Source: Hibiscus mutabilis
Taxonomy: Eukaryota; Streptophyta; Magnoliopsida; Malvales; Malvaceae
DNA: 64,000 nucleotides
Assembly (NCBI GenBank): GCA_019671005.1
Contig: CM033715.1
Coordinates: 930,001-994,000 of the forward strand
Reading direction: 5' to 3'
This document shows positions 1 to 12,682 of the stretch, piece after piece. The notes under the pieces were generated by a model, which worked only from the letters and a program-made list of their open reading frames with translations, ran no database searches and was not told the origin of the DNA. Numbering within the stretch: the first letter of the stretch is position 1; the number at the start of each line of letters is the position of its first letter. The position numbers and the translations under genes were made by a program.

Positions 1-3000
1 TTGAGATCCACCTTCAAATGATTTTTGGCGTTACTGGTTTCTGGTAGCTGTTTATCAATTTCAGTATCAGGAAGACACCTTTCATACTGATTCTTTGCCA
101 TGAGTTCAGCAATTTCCATTATGTCATCTACAGATCCTTGCTCAGACGCCATTTCAACATGTTTATCATAATGTTCCCTAGAAGAAACTGTCGCATGGTC
201 CTGAAACTCAACAGTTTTCCCATTGTTTCTTGTACCACTGAAATCCTGCAAAAGAAACAGACAATCAACCTCCTCTCAATTTCAAACAGATGCAGTAATT
301 AGATGAATTATTCCTCATTACTTGGAAAATGCCTGCCATAAAGTTTACATGATTGCTTATATTAATCAGGGCTAACATACATGCCATCTTCAAAATTATA
401 AGCAAGAATACTACTAAGTTTTCATATCTAAGATGACACGAGCTTATATCAGAACCATAATTTTGATGCGAGGACTATGGATGGAAGAAAAAATAGTTTC
501 AAAGTCTAAAGAACTTGGGATGATTAGGATGATTTTGAGAAAACACTTAAGGTCACAGAAAGCATAAAGATAAAGCTTCAGTTTTCCATGAAAATAAGCA
601 TGCAAGCATATCAAAGTTCTCAATTATGTGAACCAGTTTTCTCAAAAAAAAAAGAAAAAGATAATACTTTTTAAGTTTTATAACTGGTTCAAGAAAAGGG
701 GATGTTTCTGGCTCAAAAGCAACAATAAAGTTTAATCTAAAACGTCCAGAAACTCTGTTCTAAATGTTCATAATAACCTGAATATTTCATGCATGTCAAA
801 ACTGAAAATAAATAAAACTTGGTTGCAGAGGAAGAAGACCAAATCTGGGGAAATATCACCAAATTTTTCAATAAATATTTATGATATATTCAACTTCTTA
901 TTTTAGATGCCAGTTCAAGCACTTTAGAACAGAAGAAAAGCCCATACCATTAGCTGAATCAAAGAACTCCCAACTTCAGCAGGAGATCTGTCTTGCTTCT
1001 CATTCAGGAATGGTATATTGTCTGTGGTTTGATTAATGTTGAGATCAACATGCATTCCCTTCCAAACGTAGGCATCAGCTTGAGTAACATAGTTCATGTT
1101 TAGACCTTTCCTCTTGGTATTGTATTCACTGAGCACATGCCCTTGTCCATCGTTGATTGGAGTGCTATATGTAGCATCATATCTTTTAGCTGGCAAGCAA
1201 TTACTAAGAGAAAATTGCAGTCCTTTTTCAGCTAGTGCATCCCGGGTTACTTCAAATGGAACAGCTACATTCTCAGTTTGTCCCATTTCTACATTTTCCC
1301 TCAAAATCGGACCTTCTCTGAGAATGCCATTGTTCCAAGGAACTCGAGAAGCTTGCCAATCATGATCTTGATGAATCTTGCTCTTTTTCTTCAACTTGCT
1401 CTTTTTCTTCAACAGAGTAGATTTTTTCTCTGCCTTCGCAGCAGATTCGGGAAGGGGATTTAACCCACTGCCTGTAGATACACCAATGGATTTGTTCAAA
1501 ACAATATCAATGACATCACTCTTAGTGGTATCTCCAAGGGGCTTTTTCTGTCTTTCCTTCTGCAGATTGTCTCGAGACAGACGCAAGGACAGAAATTCAT
1601 CGAAATTCTGGCTCTTTTTAATTTTCTTCTTTCCTAGAATAAGACTTTTATTTACTTTAGCGTTAACCAAATTGCTCTTTGCTGGAGTCTGTGAGCTGCT
1701 TCTGTTAGTTGTACCTTCTGAATCAGAACTTGTGATTCCATCAGTAGTTTCTGCATCTCTGTTGAAGGACTTAAGGTTTTTATGTCCATTATTTGGGGAG
1801 CATATAAACTCCCTAGGAACCCATTCTTCATCCTGTGGCATCTTTCTTTTCTTTCTACGAGCCAAACTGCTTGTAACATTTCCTTGGGAATTGGCCTGAC
1901 CTTGGGAAGCAGATATTGAATCTATGCCTATAGGTGCATCAGGAATGGTACTAGAAGGAGAATCTTCAGTACTCATGAGATTAATTTTTTCATCTTTGAT
2001 TTTACCCAACAATTCAGTCAGCAGACGCACCTTACAGTTTTTTCTTCGATGTAAGCTGCCAGACACAGTTCCAGGCAATACCTCATCACTTTCAGATGAT
2101 GCATAATCACATTCATCTAATTCCAATGAAGGATGTTCATCTCTATGAGTCTTGATAGCATCGGGGACCCTATGAACCGTACTCGCTATCCCATGGGATT
2201 CAGAAACTTTCACCAACTCCATCTGTTGATCACAGGCAGATTTTCCTGTTTGACGTGATTCAGTGACATCCTTAACTATGCACTCCACATTGGATTCAGG
2301 AAGCTTCGCACCATCAATTTCATTATCTTTTATATCGGGATTATGAAGCTGCAGAGAAGCCACTGTTGCAGGAAATAGAAGCAGTGTTATTGTATGAAAA
2401 TGATTAAGCTTATTTAGATGGTCATGGTAGCCATACCTTTTTCATCTAAATGAAGTGTTTTCCACATAAGGCTAGAAATAACTTCTATTCCAGCATTATT
2501 TGAAATATGGATTTCCTTATTATTGTTATTCTCCAAGATATCTGTTTTCCCTGGAAATAAGAACCAAAACAATGAATGTTCTAATTTAGTGGTAAGTAAT
2601 CATGTAACAATTGAGCTAAGGTAGAGATATACCTATAACTGGTATATCCCCATTTTCCGCTTTCTTTTCACTTTTATCACTAACTAAAGGAGGACATGCA
2701 CTGCTATGAACATTCACACAAGCAACTGCACCGGATTTTCTTGACTCGACATTAATCTTTCCAGCCTGCTGCATTTTTGATGAGCACGTCACACCATCCC
2801 CACAGGATGGAACATGGGAACAAGAGCTAAAGGATTTCAATTTGCTACTATTATTAGTAACAGTTCTTCCTTCATTTATATTGCATTTGTCCCCAGCTTC
2901 CTGTAGACAGTTCTGGCAACACCACCATCTAAACTTCGGAACAAGTAAAGGAGGAAGCTTACAGCTTTGTTCTTTAAAAATATTCTGGCCACCCTCTAAT

Positions 3001-3977
3001 ACAAATGGCCAACCTTTCTTCCAGTCTTTTTTCCGCATCTCAGAAGCATATCCACTGCAATTAAATCATGAGGAAGACTTCCAACATGACCATTAATGCA
3101 CCACATATAGCAACTAGCAAGTGTGAACGTAGTGCTCAAAGAACTATATATCCGCGGAAGCCAATTATAGAGATCAAATCTTTCAAAATGACAATTAATG
3201 CACCGCATATAGCAACTAGCAAACGAGAAAGTAGCGCTCAAAGAACTATATATCTTCAAAATCCATTTATACACATCAAATCTTGCAATAAGTTTACTTC
3301 GATTTATAACTTTAGTCCCTTCATTAGATGCCATTACATAAATTCGATGTTTAGTATGATGTCATATTTGTTGGAAATATAGTCTCAACAGTCCATTCCA
3401 TCTCTAACAATATGTGAACAAAGAATAAAACACCTCCGCTAATGCAGTAATTTATAACTAGAATATCCAAAACACTTTTATCCATTACCAAAAGTGCAGA
3501 AAAAATCATCATGCGCACACACAGAAAAGCAAGCTATGAAATTACTGAGGAAGCACAAACAACAGAAGGGAAGAGATAAGTTAATTAACTTTTTCAATAA
3601 TTCCCATTTTGATAAATAAATTCAAGGCATTCATTAGTAAGTAGATGCAATACCCTCTTCCACTAAGGAAAATATATCAGCTCGAATTCATACAATTACT
3701 ATATATAGCCCCACACTCAAACAAAAGCCAGCATAAACCCATTTTCAACAACAATGATAGTAAATAGAGAAGTCAAGGAACTGCAGCAAATATTCAAGGG
3801 CACTGAATACATAGCTTACCGGATAGAAAAATGTTCACACTTCTGAGTATCAATGTCATTAGCATTGATGAGATCCATGGATATTGAGTCGATCTTTGTG
3901 GGTGATTCCACAGACTTGGGGACAAGATTAGAACTGCAACCGTGATGAGCTTCCTTGACCACGGTGGTTGTCTCCAT
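1..3977 (-). CDS. EMF1: EMBRYONIC FLOWER 1-like Polycomb-associated protein, 3' end outside window
   Basis: Five coding exons on the minus strand: 3977-3820, 3054-2633, 2550-2437, 2362-948 and 245-1 (continuing past the window edge). All junctions are GT/AG and keep one frame for 784 codons. Seen: an N-terminal block near residues 43-68 reading CEHFSIRGYASEMRKKDW followed by GWPF, the C-W-rich segment WWCCQNC, basic stretches such as RRKKRKMP and KKKSKLKKKSK that look like nuclear signals, the block KVRLLTELLG, and ELMAKNQYERCLPD near residues 750-763. These blocks are what I recognise as EMF1, a plant-specific nuclear protein that acts with Polycomb complexes to silence floral and seed genes. 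Arabidopsis EMF1 is about 1,100 residues, so roughly 300 C-terminal residues should lie beyond base 1. The ATG at 3977 follows a good acceptor (AG at 3993-3994), and a donor at 4948-4949 suggests a leader intron of about 950 bp. Confidence 0.9.
3086..3289. repeat. Two-copy tandem duplication, 102-bp unit, in EMF1 intron 1
   Basis: Copy 1 (3086-3187) and copy 2 (3188-3289) both begin ATGAC, both contain CATATAGCAACTAGCAA and CTCAAAGAACTATATAT, and both end near CATCAAATCTT. They differ by scattered substitutions, so the duplication is not very recent. It lies between the first and second coding exons of EMF1 and does not touch the splice sites. Confidence 0.85.
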
Positions 3978-4302
3978 GCTATAGATGACTAACTGAATAC
4001 GAAACAACAATTAGATATGCTTCGAGGATTGAATAACACATAGTAACACTGTAACCATATCCGTAAGCTATGTAATCGATATGCATGGAGCACTAAGATA
4101 TTAAGTATACCACAAGAACTTAACCACACACTTCACGATTCCATGAAAATTCAAGATGAAACAACAGTCAAACAGTAAAATGGAAACACTAAAAGGATGA
4201 GAAGCTGGAAAGCCCCTATATATGGTGATTTATTACATAAAATAATAACTTATAGTAGCAGACGAGTGAATAGTGAATACTATTCAAAGGGAACGAAATC
4301 AG

Positions 4303-5166
4303 AAACCCTAGCTCCTAATGAAATCAAACATAAACATGTTTGCAGTTACTAGATTAATGTGTTAATAACATCCAAATAAATTATAAACCCAAAATCATCA
4401 ATTTATAATACAAAGCAAATCATCAAATAACATCGAAAAGGTAAACAACATATTAGGGTTTTATCAGATAACACAAACTAAAGTTCGAGATGGGAAAAAT
4501 AGTTTCTTTAATCCCCTCTACATCAAAACAATAAACAATCAACTTTAAAACTCACCTCGAGTTCGATGTTAAAATAAACCACATCAATCCATAAAATGAA
4601 GATTTCTATCTAGGGTTTCAGAACTATCAAATTCACGAGCTAATGAACAGTGAACATCATCTCTAACACCAGGAAACTGATGGGAAAAACACATAAAATA
4701 TCCCGAGAAAGTGAAAATATGACTCATAAAGAAAAACCCAGATGCCAAAGTGATAATAAAAGGCCAAACTTAACGTAGCTAACACAGTAAACTAACCTCA
4801 GATAACTGAAATAATAAAATAAAAAAGCGCGCCAGCTCAGCTTAACCTCATATTAATCAAAAGAACCGAAGAATGAAAAACAAAAGAACCCCAGAGCTCG
4901 AAATTCTAATTAGATCAAAGAAGACACACCTTTTGTTTGAGCTAGGTACCTGCTAAGAAAATCCGAAACCAACCCAGCTTCGATTCCTCACGGTCAGTCC
5001 AGAAAACGGTATCAAAAGAAAAAAAATTGATCGAGCAAGAAGAAGGTTGAATCTTTTCGAAGAGATCTGAAGCTCGTCGTGTATAATTTGAGTGCGAAGT
5101 TTTGAGAAACCCTAGCTTAACAAAAGGAGAGGTTTTTCGATTCTTTTAGAGAGAGAGAGAGAGAGG
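4303..5166 (-). promoter_or_regulatory. Telobox cluster plus GA repeat at the EMF1 5' end
   Basis: Four exact AAACCCTA octamers (either strand) occur at 4303-4310, 4454-4461, 4611-4618 and 5107-5114, and a GA/CT dinucleotide run lies at 5149-5166. The first three are in the inferred leader intron and the last is near the inferred transcription start. Teloboxes and GA repeats are the two motifs reported for plant Polycomb response elements (bound by TRB/AZF1 and BPC proteins). Assigning that role here is inference. Confidence 0.55.
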
Positions 5167-5262
5167 AATAGACAAGAAAAATGTTTTTATCTTTTGTCCT
5201 TGAAAGGAGGGTCTTTGTTGTTGCTGCATTAAAAATCATAGGTAAGAAAATATATATAAATA

Positions 5263-5562
5263 GGGTAAATTACAACAATAGTCTCTAAATTATAAAAATA
5301 ATTGTTTTGGTCATTGATCTTTTACAAGTTATTAAAAAATAATCATTAAATTTATCAGACTATTATAAAATTATCATTTTTCATTATAAAATGATGTAAC
5401 ACTTCAATTAGTTTAATGAGTATTATGTAATATTTTGATAAAATATAATGATTGTTTTTATAATAATTTAATAAATTTAATAATTATTTTGTAAAATTTA
5501 AAAGATTGGTGATCAAAATGATCATTTTTTCATAGTTTAGTGAGTATTAGTGTACTTTATCC
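5263..5562. mobile_element. Mutator-like MITE with perfect 9-bp target duplication
   Basis: A 300-bp element opens GGGTAAATTACA and closes TGTACTTTATCC. Its two ends can be paired over about 70 bp as inverted repeats (CTAAATTAT and TTTTGGTCA on the left, ATAGTTTAG and GATCAAAAT on the right). It is flanked by the identical 9-mer ATATAAATA at 5254-5262 and 5563-5571. A 9-bp duplication with long TIRs is the signature of Mutator-type elements. It sits about 100 bp upstream of the EMF1 GA repeat. The interior is AT-rich and non-coding. Confidence 0.8.
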
Positions 5563-5571
5563 ATATAAATA

Positions 5572-8500
5572 TTACTATTATTTTTATTTTTATTTTAGAG
5601 AGAAAGTTAAGAGAGAGAAAACAAATGCTGGGAAAATAACCAATGGATTTAATCCACGTGGAAGTGAGGTTCGGTTCTTATTGCATTTCCATTATGGTGT
5701 TGCCCTAGATTGGAATAGTAAAAATAAAAGCGCACTATCTCAACGCGTTTGTTCCACGCTCCTGTTCCTCAACGTTAACTTCCTTTTTCAATATTCACTG
5801 TCGTATCTGCGGTCTCAAAGATGCCTCAGCACGTAAACATCGTTTGATTGGAGGGTGTGATACACTCTCCATCACAGCGCGTGAAGTTAGTTTGAATCGA
5901 AAACCCTAAGTTTTATTTTAATTTAATTTTTTCATATCCCTTTTCATGCTAAATGATAATGAAAAAAATGGGGTAAGTGTTGTTGTTAACCCTAGCTAGC
6001 CCATTTTCACATTAAAAATATCTACCCCCAACCCTTGCCTATTGGTTGGCCTACTAAACTAGTTTGTAAATTGAAGGCATTTAGGGTGTGGATCACAAAT
6101 TTTTGGGTTTGGGACACTTCCATTTTAATTTCATGTTAATATCAAAAGTTATATATTATTTTACTGATTTAATTTCTAAAGTCTGAATATTTCATTGACA
6201 GGAGAATAATTCTCTGTATCTTTTCTTTTTATTCCACCCTTGAAGGTCACCCCCACACTTCACCTAAATTGTACCATACTTTGATGCTTTCATCATCCAT
6301 GTATATATGTTTTCACCAAATGATGGATTCTTTACTTGAATATTAGGGTAAAGGGAACTGTGTGGAGAGAAAAGTTTACCCCTTATTGGGTAGATTATGG
6401 TTTAAGATAGTAAAATGGAGATTAAAATTTTTAAATCGGGATAATTCATTTTTTATGTAAAAATATCTTCACTCTCTGCTGTTAATTTCATATATCTATA
6501 TTTATTCATCCAACGATCTAAAAGTGTGAAATTAAAAATTTACATTGTGGCAACAAGTCTCATTTTATATATAATAAGTTAAATATAAGCTCACTTTTGT
6601 TAATTGTGACGTGTTGGGATTGAAAATATAAAAAAATATGAAATCTTTACTTATAGATTAAGTATATTAAAAATTTATCAAAAAAAGATTAAGTATATTA
6701 AATTCAATTTGGTTGTTGACTTTTCTTAAAAATTAAAAGAAATCATTGAACCCATTTGGAAAGGAAGTGTGCCTATGTATATATATATATATTTCCCGAT
6801 ACATCCCATTTAGAGTTTAGAAGATTAGTTTAGAGTTTAAAATTTAGGAATTAGGGTTTAAAGTTTAAGAATTAGATTTTAAAATTTAAAAACAAATTGT
6901 ATATTACATTTTACATAAATCGTGTATCAAAATATAACTCTTACAAAAAAAGTTTTTAATTTTTTTTTACATTTATCGAGTTTGCATTTTAAAATATCGT
7001 TGTTGAGAAAATTTTATCGGAATATCATCATATTTTAATTAAAATTATTCTCAAATTGTAAAATAGACAATACATGTGACTGTAAAATAACAACAGTAAA
7101 ATTAGTAAGATATTTGGAGTTATCGGTTCAATGTTGTGGTGGCACTGCTAGTTAGCACATGTTCCCCAACTAGAAAAGTGTAACGCTTGTCTAAAATAAA
7201 CCATGCAATATGATTTGGATCGACAAAATCATATCAACCATATGTTCCTTCCTGCATCCAATCTATTTATTTTATAACTACCTACGTTTGATTTATTGAT
7301 AAATTAATTTATATTCTTTTAATTTAATTTATTTTATTATTTTTGTAAGTAACTTTTACTTGGAAAAAAAGTTAGAAGAGAAATTTTACTCTTACTGGGT
7401 CTTTAACTTACAATTTAAGAAAAAATTTTGACCTTATTTAGAGAATTTAGTATATTATTGCACTAGAGAATTAGTTCATTCACAACGTATATATCAAATT
7501 TTTGACATCGTTTAAAGAATTTAGTATTTTATTCCACTAAACTAATTGATTGTTGATTCTACATCATATCTACTAGGGACGGAATTATTAAGGTAATGGG
7601 AGGGGTTTGTGTCCTCCCATAGTAATTTTACTTTCGGGTAGTTTAAACACTTGTCCAATTAAGTTTTACTAGTCTCAAATTTTAAATTAAATACTCTATC
7701 TTTTAAGAAGGGATTTAAAGTGCGTTTGTAATTGTGTTTTCGATCTTGATGTTTTATCACATTTGTAGATATAACAAATGTTGTTGCAGTTATTACGGAC
7801 CACTATTTTTTGTAACAACAATATCACCACCGCTATATAGTTTCCGCTATTACAATAGCGGGTCATTGATTTTGGTATCATCGTTTATTACCGGAATCGT
7901 TCAATAGATTCTATCGATAAAAGAATTTATATGGTGGGAATAGTGATAAAGAAGTGGGTGGCTAAGGTGGATCTAGTATCCAGGGAGGGGTCAGTGGAAG
8001 CCATTGATAATTATGTTGAATTTGGGCACATAGATCTTGAGGATTTGTTGGATTTAGAAGTAAATAAAACTCGATTCAATCGAATATTCACCTTTAGTTG
8101 AGTCTAAAGACAGAAGGAAAGAAAGAGAAACATCATACATCATCCCTTGTTGTAAAGAGGGCCCTCTCCTTTATAATGTTTTCTGCCATTATAGGCATAT
8201 AGATCCAACACCACACAATTATATATCCAATTATGCAGTAAAAAAGAGTAGAATTTCTGAAATGGAAGAAGTTTCCCCGACCAAAACCAAGGTTGTAGGG
8301 CATGGCAGACTGATATCTGGTAATGTTTTTTCCTGCACAAATGTTGTTTTAATCAAGATTTAAGGGATCATTTCCTTGTATAAAATCTGGGTATGATGAG
8401 AAGAAAGGTTAGGTGATATGCAAAGGGAAGAGCAGAGCCTATAAGGTAAATTAAAGGAGAAAGGTATATCAACTCCGAGATGGTACGAGTTTTTTCTATT

Positions 8501-8701
8501 TTAACTTCTAGTTATAAAACAATTATAAAATTTGTGGTCAAAATTTGTAGAGAATTAGTTACATGACCCGATAGAAATAGAATAAACTTCTTTTATCTTG
8601 GAAAATGATTAATGTTTTTCACTTTGAAACGGTTTGGGTTTGGGACAAAACTCATAATTTTTTTCAGTGTACAAAAACAGTTTATTTTTTGTCGAATGCT
8701 G
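5572..8701. other. AT-rich intergenic stretch, no gene found
   Basis: No reading frame here looks coding. It holds an AT run near 6775-6795, degenerate telomere-like words near 6810-6900 flanked by GATACAT-type ends, and a partial MITE-like segment near 7570-7880 containing a CCGCTATATAG motif. The motif resembles the CCACTATATAGTGG palindrome in a La intron (31818-31831). Confidence 0.5.
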
Positions 8702-8901
8702 TACCGGTGGATCCAAAAATGTTTTTAAGTGTGCACCTATATATTACACAAATTTTAGGGTAGACACAATAGATAAGTAACATGAAAAAATTTAGATTTT
8801 ACGGTGCATATATACAGTCAATAAAATAAATATGCAACCGAGGGGATTTTATATTCCAAGGTGGGCACGTGTCCACCCCTAGACCACACATGAATTCGCT
8901 G
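8702..8901 (-). mobile_element. hAT-like MITE, copy A
   Basis: About 200 bp. Read on the minus strand it matches the element at 37471-37720: both share the end GGATCCACCGG/GGATTCACCGC preceded by a TTAAAAA-rich arm, and the other end GAATTCATG/GGATTCATG followed by a GGTxxxCAxGTG block. A CAGYGGYGGATCCA-type terminus is typical of hAT MITEs. I could not find a clean 8-bp target duplication for this copy. Confidence 0.55.
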
Positions 8902-9429
8902 ATAATGGTTAATTATTTGATACATCGTCCGTGGAAAGTAACGGGCTTTTAAAACTACCACAACCTCTAAATTTTAAACTATAAAATATATTCCTAACCC
9001 TTAAAGCATAACCACGCAAACACTACAACCATTACACTAAACCTTAAACCCTAAAATTTAGATGCTTGTAAAAATTGATTTTTTACCGCTAATACATAGA
9101 ATATTTTCTTATAAATAGATTTCCAAAAAAGAACTATATTTATATACTATATATATATATGTGACTGTGTACTGTATATATCTACTCATTTTTCTACAAA
9201 ATCTGTTTTATATATACGTATATATGTGCAGGAGGGCTGTAAGATCTGGTTATAGTTTTGATTAAGCTAGAAAGCTCAATTTATAGCTTTCTGCCAGTTC
9301 CGATGAGTTTGTCTTTTTTGCATGCATGCGTCCGTATTTTTGCTTTTGTTAATACTTAATAGGAATTTTGGGTTTTCTTTTACGAAATTATATAGGAGTA
9401 AAATATATTATATTTTTTTTTGGGAAATT

Positions 9430-10188
9430 TTAAGACGCTCGACGAATATTGCTGAACATCGTTGGACATTATTAAATTAACTAATAAAGACTAAAAATCT
9501 CAATGACTCAATAAATAATTATAAATTATTTAAAATGAAATTTCAATTAAATTATTTTCTATATATATTATATTTTTTTAATTTTTTTAATAATTGGATC
9601 AAATACCAACCTTAGTCAATTTAAAAAATAAAAACCTGAAATCTAAAACTTGAAACTCTAAATTGTAAATCTTAAATCTAAAACCTTAAACCCTAGACCT
9701 TAAACCGTAGACTCTAAACCCTAACTTCGAACACGAAAGCGTGCAAGAAAAACCAAAAGCCTAATTAATTATCTTAATCTTCCTCGTCTCCTCCAATTTT
9801 CTCCCAAATCCTTAATTAAACTAATCAATTGCATCTGGTGCAGGAACCAGGAAATTTCCAAGCAGATATTGATCAAAAAATTCAGATAAGTTTAAACACA
9901 ATTTTAAGTTGAAACAACCATGAATATAAATACAATGTAGAAACAATCAAACATGTCCTTATTTTATTGCTTCTGGGTTTTAGGTTTAAGATTTTTTTTT
10001 AAATTGACTAAAATTGGTATTTGATGTAATTATTTAAAAAAATTAAAAAATATATAATATATATACAAAATAATTTAATTGAAAATTTATTTTAAATAAT
10101 TTATAATTATATGTCGAGTCCTTGAGATTTTTAATATTTATTAATTAATTTAATGATGTTCAGCGGTGTTCGTTGAGCATGGTAGACT
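9430..10188. repeat. Large fold-back element with about 230-bp inverted arms
   Basis: The left arm (about 9430-9640) and right arm (about 9975-10188) are near-complementary: GCTCGACGAATATTGCTGAACATC-type sequence on the left pairs with GCTCAACGAACACCGCTGAACATC-type sequence on the right, and the match continues through AAAATCTCAA, ATAATTATAAATTATTT and ATCAAATACCAA. The 330-bp centre contains telomere-like words (AAACCCTA variants near 9660-9725). No coding potential is seen. A transcript through it would fold into a long hairpin. Confidence 0.75.
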
Positions 10189-10260
10189 GATCCATTTTTT
10201 TACTGGTAAATTTGAATACAAATCCTTTATTACTTTATTTATAATTATTTGTTGAATAGA

Positions 10261-10495
10261 AATTTTTATCTTTTTTTGGTGTTCCTATTTATTCTTTTTC
10301 CTACAAAAATAAATTTAAGATTTAATGTTAATGTTTTAATGTTAGGGTTAAGGCTTAGGGTTTAAGAAATTAGGAGTAGGATATATTTTTTAAGGCATAA
10401 AATTTAAGATTTAAAATTTAGGATTAAAACTTAAAATTTAAATTTTTAATATTGAGATATTAAAAAAACACTAAAAAAGATAAAGGATTTTGTTC
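10261..10495. mobile_element. Short inverted-repeat element with telomere-like core, copy 1
   Basis: The left end TATCTTTTTTTGGTGTTCC pairs with the right end ACACTAAAAAAGATAAA. The interior carries TTAGGGTTAAGG and TTAGGGTTTAAG. Three related elements are at 40610, 47307 and 49598. Confidence 0.5.
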
Positions 10496-11030
10496 CTCCC
10501 TCATCTCCCCTTTGTACTAGCATTAATTATCCTATTCTTCTTTTTTTTAAAAAAAATTGGTTGCGGATTTAGCCAAAGTCACAGGTTGATAATTAAAATG
10601 TAATATAAAATATGATAAAAAAATAATGCATATATGACGTTAATATATTAAATTTTATGTAAAATAAATTAGTAATGTATCAAAATTTATAAAGATATAT
10701 ATTATTTAAAATATTATTTTAATTAGCAAAAATAAGAGTAACACGAACATTGTAATCTAGTTTACATCCCTGTGCATGTTACTTCTCTAATGTTTTTTAA
10801 CATGTAAATTATAATGTTTAAATTAATCATAATTTTCGCATCCTGTAAGTCAAAGACAAGTATTGTTTAAGTGCATTTAAATTTACAGTCTTTTGAATGA
10901 TCATTCTTATTTTGTTCCTAGATGTCATTTTAATCACCTTACATCTAATAATAGTTATAAGGTGATTAAAATTCAACTTTTCAAACATGCATGATTATAT
11001 TGTAACTTTCATAATTAGGTGGCCTTTTTT

Positions 11031-11291
11031 GGGTAAAGTATACAAAACGGTTAACTAAGTAAGAATGATCTTCGTCACTACCGAAGTTTCAAAATTACAA
11101 AATGATCATTAAATTTATCGAATTGTTACAAAATAATTTTCTAACTTACCGATATTTATCAATATTTTATAACGTGTAATGATCATTTTATAACATTTTG
11201 ACAAATTTAATGATTATTTTACAATTTTCAAAACTTAAATGGCCAAAAGATCATTTTTGCTTAGTTGAGTAACCATTTGTATATTTTAATC
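11031..11291. mobile_element. Mutator-like MITE, long inverted ends
   Basis: It starts GGGTAAAGTATAC and ends GTATATTTTAATC. Inverted matching runs for about 100 bp inward (ATGATCATTAAATTTAT on one side, AATTTAATGATTATTTTAC on the other). It resembles the better-bounded element at 5263-5562. No clear target duplication. Confidence 0.5.
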
Positions 11292-12682
11292 TTTTTATAA
11301 ACTTGCTATTAAGTTTCTACAAAATGACTTATTTGTTATTTTTAAGGTACAAATTATAATGTCAAAATTATTATAACTTTCAACATTCTAAATTGAAAAA
11401 TATCAGTGTTTTATTATGGGTAAGCTACGCCAGATACTATTAAACATTAGGCGGTGTGTCGTATATGCCCGTGAACATTCAATTGCTTCAATTCTAACAC
11501 TGCTCTGAATTTTGTTTCAATTGGAGAAAAATATTAAATTATTTTCAATTAAAAATAAGATAAAATTGATAGAATGTGTAATTAATGAGGACTAAATTTA
11601 TTGTTTTTTAAATTAGAACTAAATTGATAGAATGTGTAAATATGGATATCTAAATGTGCTATTATACACATATTATTAACTGTCACGTCACCCTCGAAAC
11701 GGCAATTGACGGCTTGGTGACAATTTTATAACAAAAATCAAATTTTAATGACTATTTTACAATATTTTAAAGTTGGGTGATCAAAATGAATATTTTATCA
11801 TATTTTAGTACCATTTATGAATTTTATCCTTTTTCTCAAAACTCAGTCTTATCATTAAAATCAAACCACAAACCAATTCACATTTCCTTCTCTCTTCTTA
11901 GGGAACTTCATCAGGTCAGATTCTAACATGCTCGCTTTTATCATTTTAATCATCAATTATCATTCTAATTAATTCCGTCGGTTCAATGGTTCTGCATTGG
12001 TCAGTAGTTTGATTTTAATGTTGAAATTTATGTTCGGATTAGATCGAATGCTGTGATGGATAAAGCGGATCAAATTTGAATTTAGGGTGAAAATTTCTGA
12101 TCCAATCCAGGAATAATAGTTGCAATTTTACTTTATATATTTAGACTAATCACTATAATGATTTTCTCTATATTTTTCTTCAATTATCTTTTATTTTTTC
12201 GAATAAAATGAGAAGGAAAAAAATATTTATATCGAGTCAAATCGAGAAGAATTTTTATCCTAAATTTTAGATCACATTCGAATCGGATTAAACATCACAA
12301 ACACCAAACAAGCTCATAATCAGGTGAAATTTTCAATTTTACAGGTTGAAGTTAGGGAAGCCAAAAATCCGAGTCAACTCATATCCATCCCTAATTGTGG
12401 TTGTACGGGTTAAAGAATCTCAGACCCGGTTGACTCGATTGGTATTAACAAAGGATTCAATCGAAAGGATAAAATAAAAGTTTATGTTATTATCAAACAC
12501 ATTTAAATGTTGACTTTCTTTTCAACGTAATGAAAAATTATAATGCTTTTTTATGGAACACCATTAATTTAACAAAAGTAAAGAATAAAAGAACTAAAGT
12601 AAAAGATTTTAGCATTACATTTCATAATGCAACTGTCTAACAGTCTTACAAGAAAGTCGACATAACCGACTATCAATTGGTC
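11292..12682. other. Intergenic, AT-rich, no gene found
   Basis: Contains a possible further decayed MITE (GGGTAAGCTACG near 11418 to TTTTATCC near 11829) and otherwise no recognisable feature. Confidence 0.4.

Noticed and set aside
1096..1899. Several plus-strand frames opposite EMF1
   Set aside because: Antisense shadows of the large EMF1 exon; hydrophobic low-complexity products.
924..2363. 479-residue frame as a separate protein starting MASLQLHN
   Set aside because: The first codon is GTG created at the exon boundary; the frame is EMF1 exon 4, and its last eight residues are intron.
9601..9730. True internal telomere array
   Set aside because: The CCCTAAA-like words are degenerate and irregularly spaced, and lie inside a fold-back element rather than in a uniform array.
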